A stretch of DNA of 64,000 bases, taken from the NCBI RefSeq assembly GCF_910578695.1, contig NZ_CAJTQJ010000006.1, forward strand, positions 1-64,000. Direction: 5' to 3'. The notes under the pieces are model-generated. The model was not told where the DNA came from, made no database searches, and was given only the letters and a program-made list of their open reading frames with translations. Within the stretch, counting starts at the first letter, position 1. Each line of letters begins with the position of its first letter. The translations under genes were made by a program, and so were the position numbers. The DNA comes from an uncultured Brachyspira sp. (GTDB lineage Bacteria; Spirochaetota; Brachyspiria; Brachyspirales; Brachyspiraceae). Below are positions 63,750 to 64,000 of the stretch, piece after piece.

Positions 63750-64000
63750 ATGGGTACTTTAGAGAATTTTGATGTTCATAATATCAATAATAGCAGTATA
63801 AAAATGACAAAAGAGCAGGTGAGAGATAAGGTTTATAAAGATGAAAATATAGAAAAATCTATAAAGAAAGGAGTAGAAAATTATCTTGACTTTTTAACAT
63901 TAAAAAAGTACTCTGATAATGCTGTTTCTGAATTTGAGTATTTGAATAATTATACTCTTATAACCGCAGAAATATTTGAAGAAGGATATGTAATTTCTGA
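63750..64000 (+). CDS. Partial gene, start only, unidentified
   Basis: An ATG at 63750 with AGGGG six bases upstream opens a frame without stops to the window end, giving at least 83 residues (MGTLENFDVHNINNSSIKMT...). It is Glu/Lys-rich with no signal or membrane segment. I recognise no family from this part. Its promoter would lie in the 93-base gap divergent from hisB. Confidence 0.8.
   Translation, partial: MGTLENFDVHNINNSSIKMTKEQVRDKVYKDENIEKSIKKGVENYLDFLTLKKYSDNAVSEFEYLNNYTLITAEIFEEGYVIS

Overview
The window is a very AT-rich bacterial chromosome segment (my estimate is about 27% G+C, not computed). It best fits the spirochaete genus Brachyspira: almost every Arg is AGA and almost every Gly GGA, there are many short spirochaete-type lipoproteins, lipid A/heptose genes sit beside an incomplete respiratory gene set, and unique genes are separated by AT-rich gaps carrying short hairpin repeats. 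The genus assignment is inference. I found no rRNA, tRNA or CRISPR array.

Layout. 1-2.9 kb: a minus-strand defence-like block, a TcmP three-Cys-motif partner protein, its DUF5131 (Gp37/Gp68-like) partner and a type I specificity subunit HsdS running to the left edge. 3.1-6.7 kb: two overlapping GNAT paralogues and a cytoplasmic GH3 glycosidase. 6.7-12.2 kb, minus strand: a PepSY-like exported protein, glgC, a Cof-type HAD phosphatase, a DJ-1/PfpI protein without the usual Cys, glgA and greA. 12.5-15.1 kb: a TrkH/KtrB K+ channel subunit with an IS1595-family insertion sequence immediately upstream of its start. 15.1-23.7 kb: recX, aspS (bracketed by oppositely oriented copies of two hairpin repeat families), an MBL hydrolase, xth, a STAS protein, yggT, a TPR/Sel1 protein and a DUF1858 protein. 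23.9-26 kb: a marR-nitroreductase-radical SAM cassette with foreign codon use and its own strong promoter. 26-34.8 kb: DUF3108 protein, EamA transporter, an orphan MoxR ATPase, a cystine symporter, a CoA-disulfide-reductase-like flavoprotein, lspA and rfaE1/hldA. 34.8-41.5 kb: a lipoprotein, a short-chain dehydrogenase fused to a zinc ribbon through a G8 tract, a methyltransferase/restriction endonuclease pair directly behind it, an EFR1 flavodoxin-ferredoxin and a TPR lipoprotein. 41.6-49.3 kb: a membrane-anchored TPR protein with an Mrr-like C-terminus, a queuosine-precursor transporter, a decayed fabH fragment, a C_GCAxxG_C_C protein, and an alaS operon with two lipoproteins and a small protein. 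49.5-55.6 kb: a DegP/HtrA protease, an LpxL-like acyltransferase, a large acidic-tailed protein, an SDR and an LPP20-like lipoprotein. 55.9-62.3 kb: pepA, a 29-residue basic ribosomal-type protein, a NuoE/NuoF/NuoG-like three-gene module, and a GlpD-like flavoprotein. 62.3-64 kb: hisH, hisB and the start of an unidentified gene.

The most interesting system is the NuoE-F-G-like module at 57.8-60.7 kb. Its iron-sulphur ligands are preserved, but the NuoF homologue has lost the FMN/NADH-binding loops and the NuoG homologue has lost nearly all of its molybdopterin-type domain. What remains looks like an iron-sulphur electron wire without an NADH site, directly upstream of a glycerol-3-phosphate dehydrogenase-like gene. 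Second is the TcmP/DUF5131/HsdS block. Third are the two families of structured intergenic repeats, one with arms that vary in a base-paired way. A G-quadruplex-capable sequence between hisB and hisH and a G8 tract inside the dehydrogenase/zinc-ribbon gene stand out strongly against the AT-rich background.
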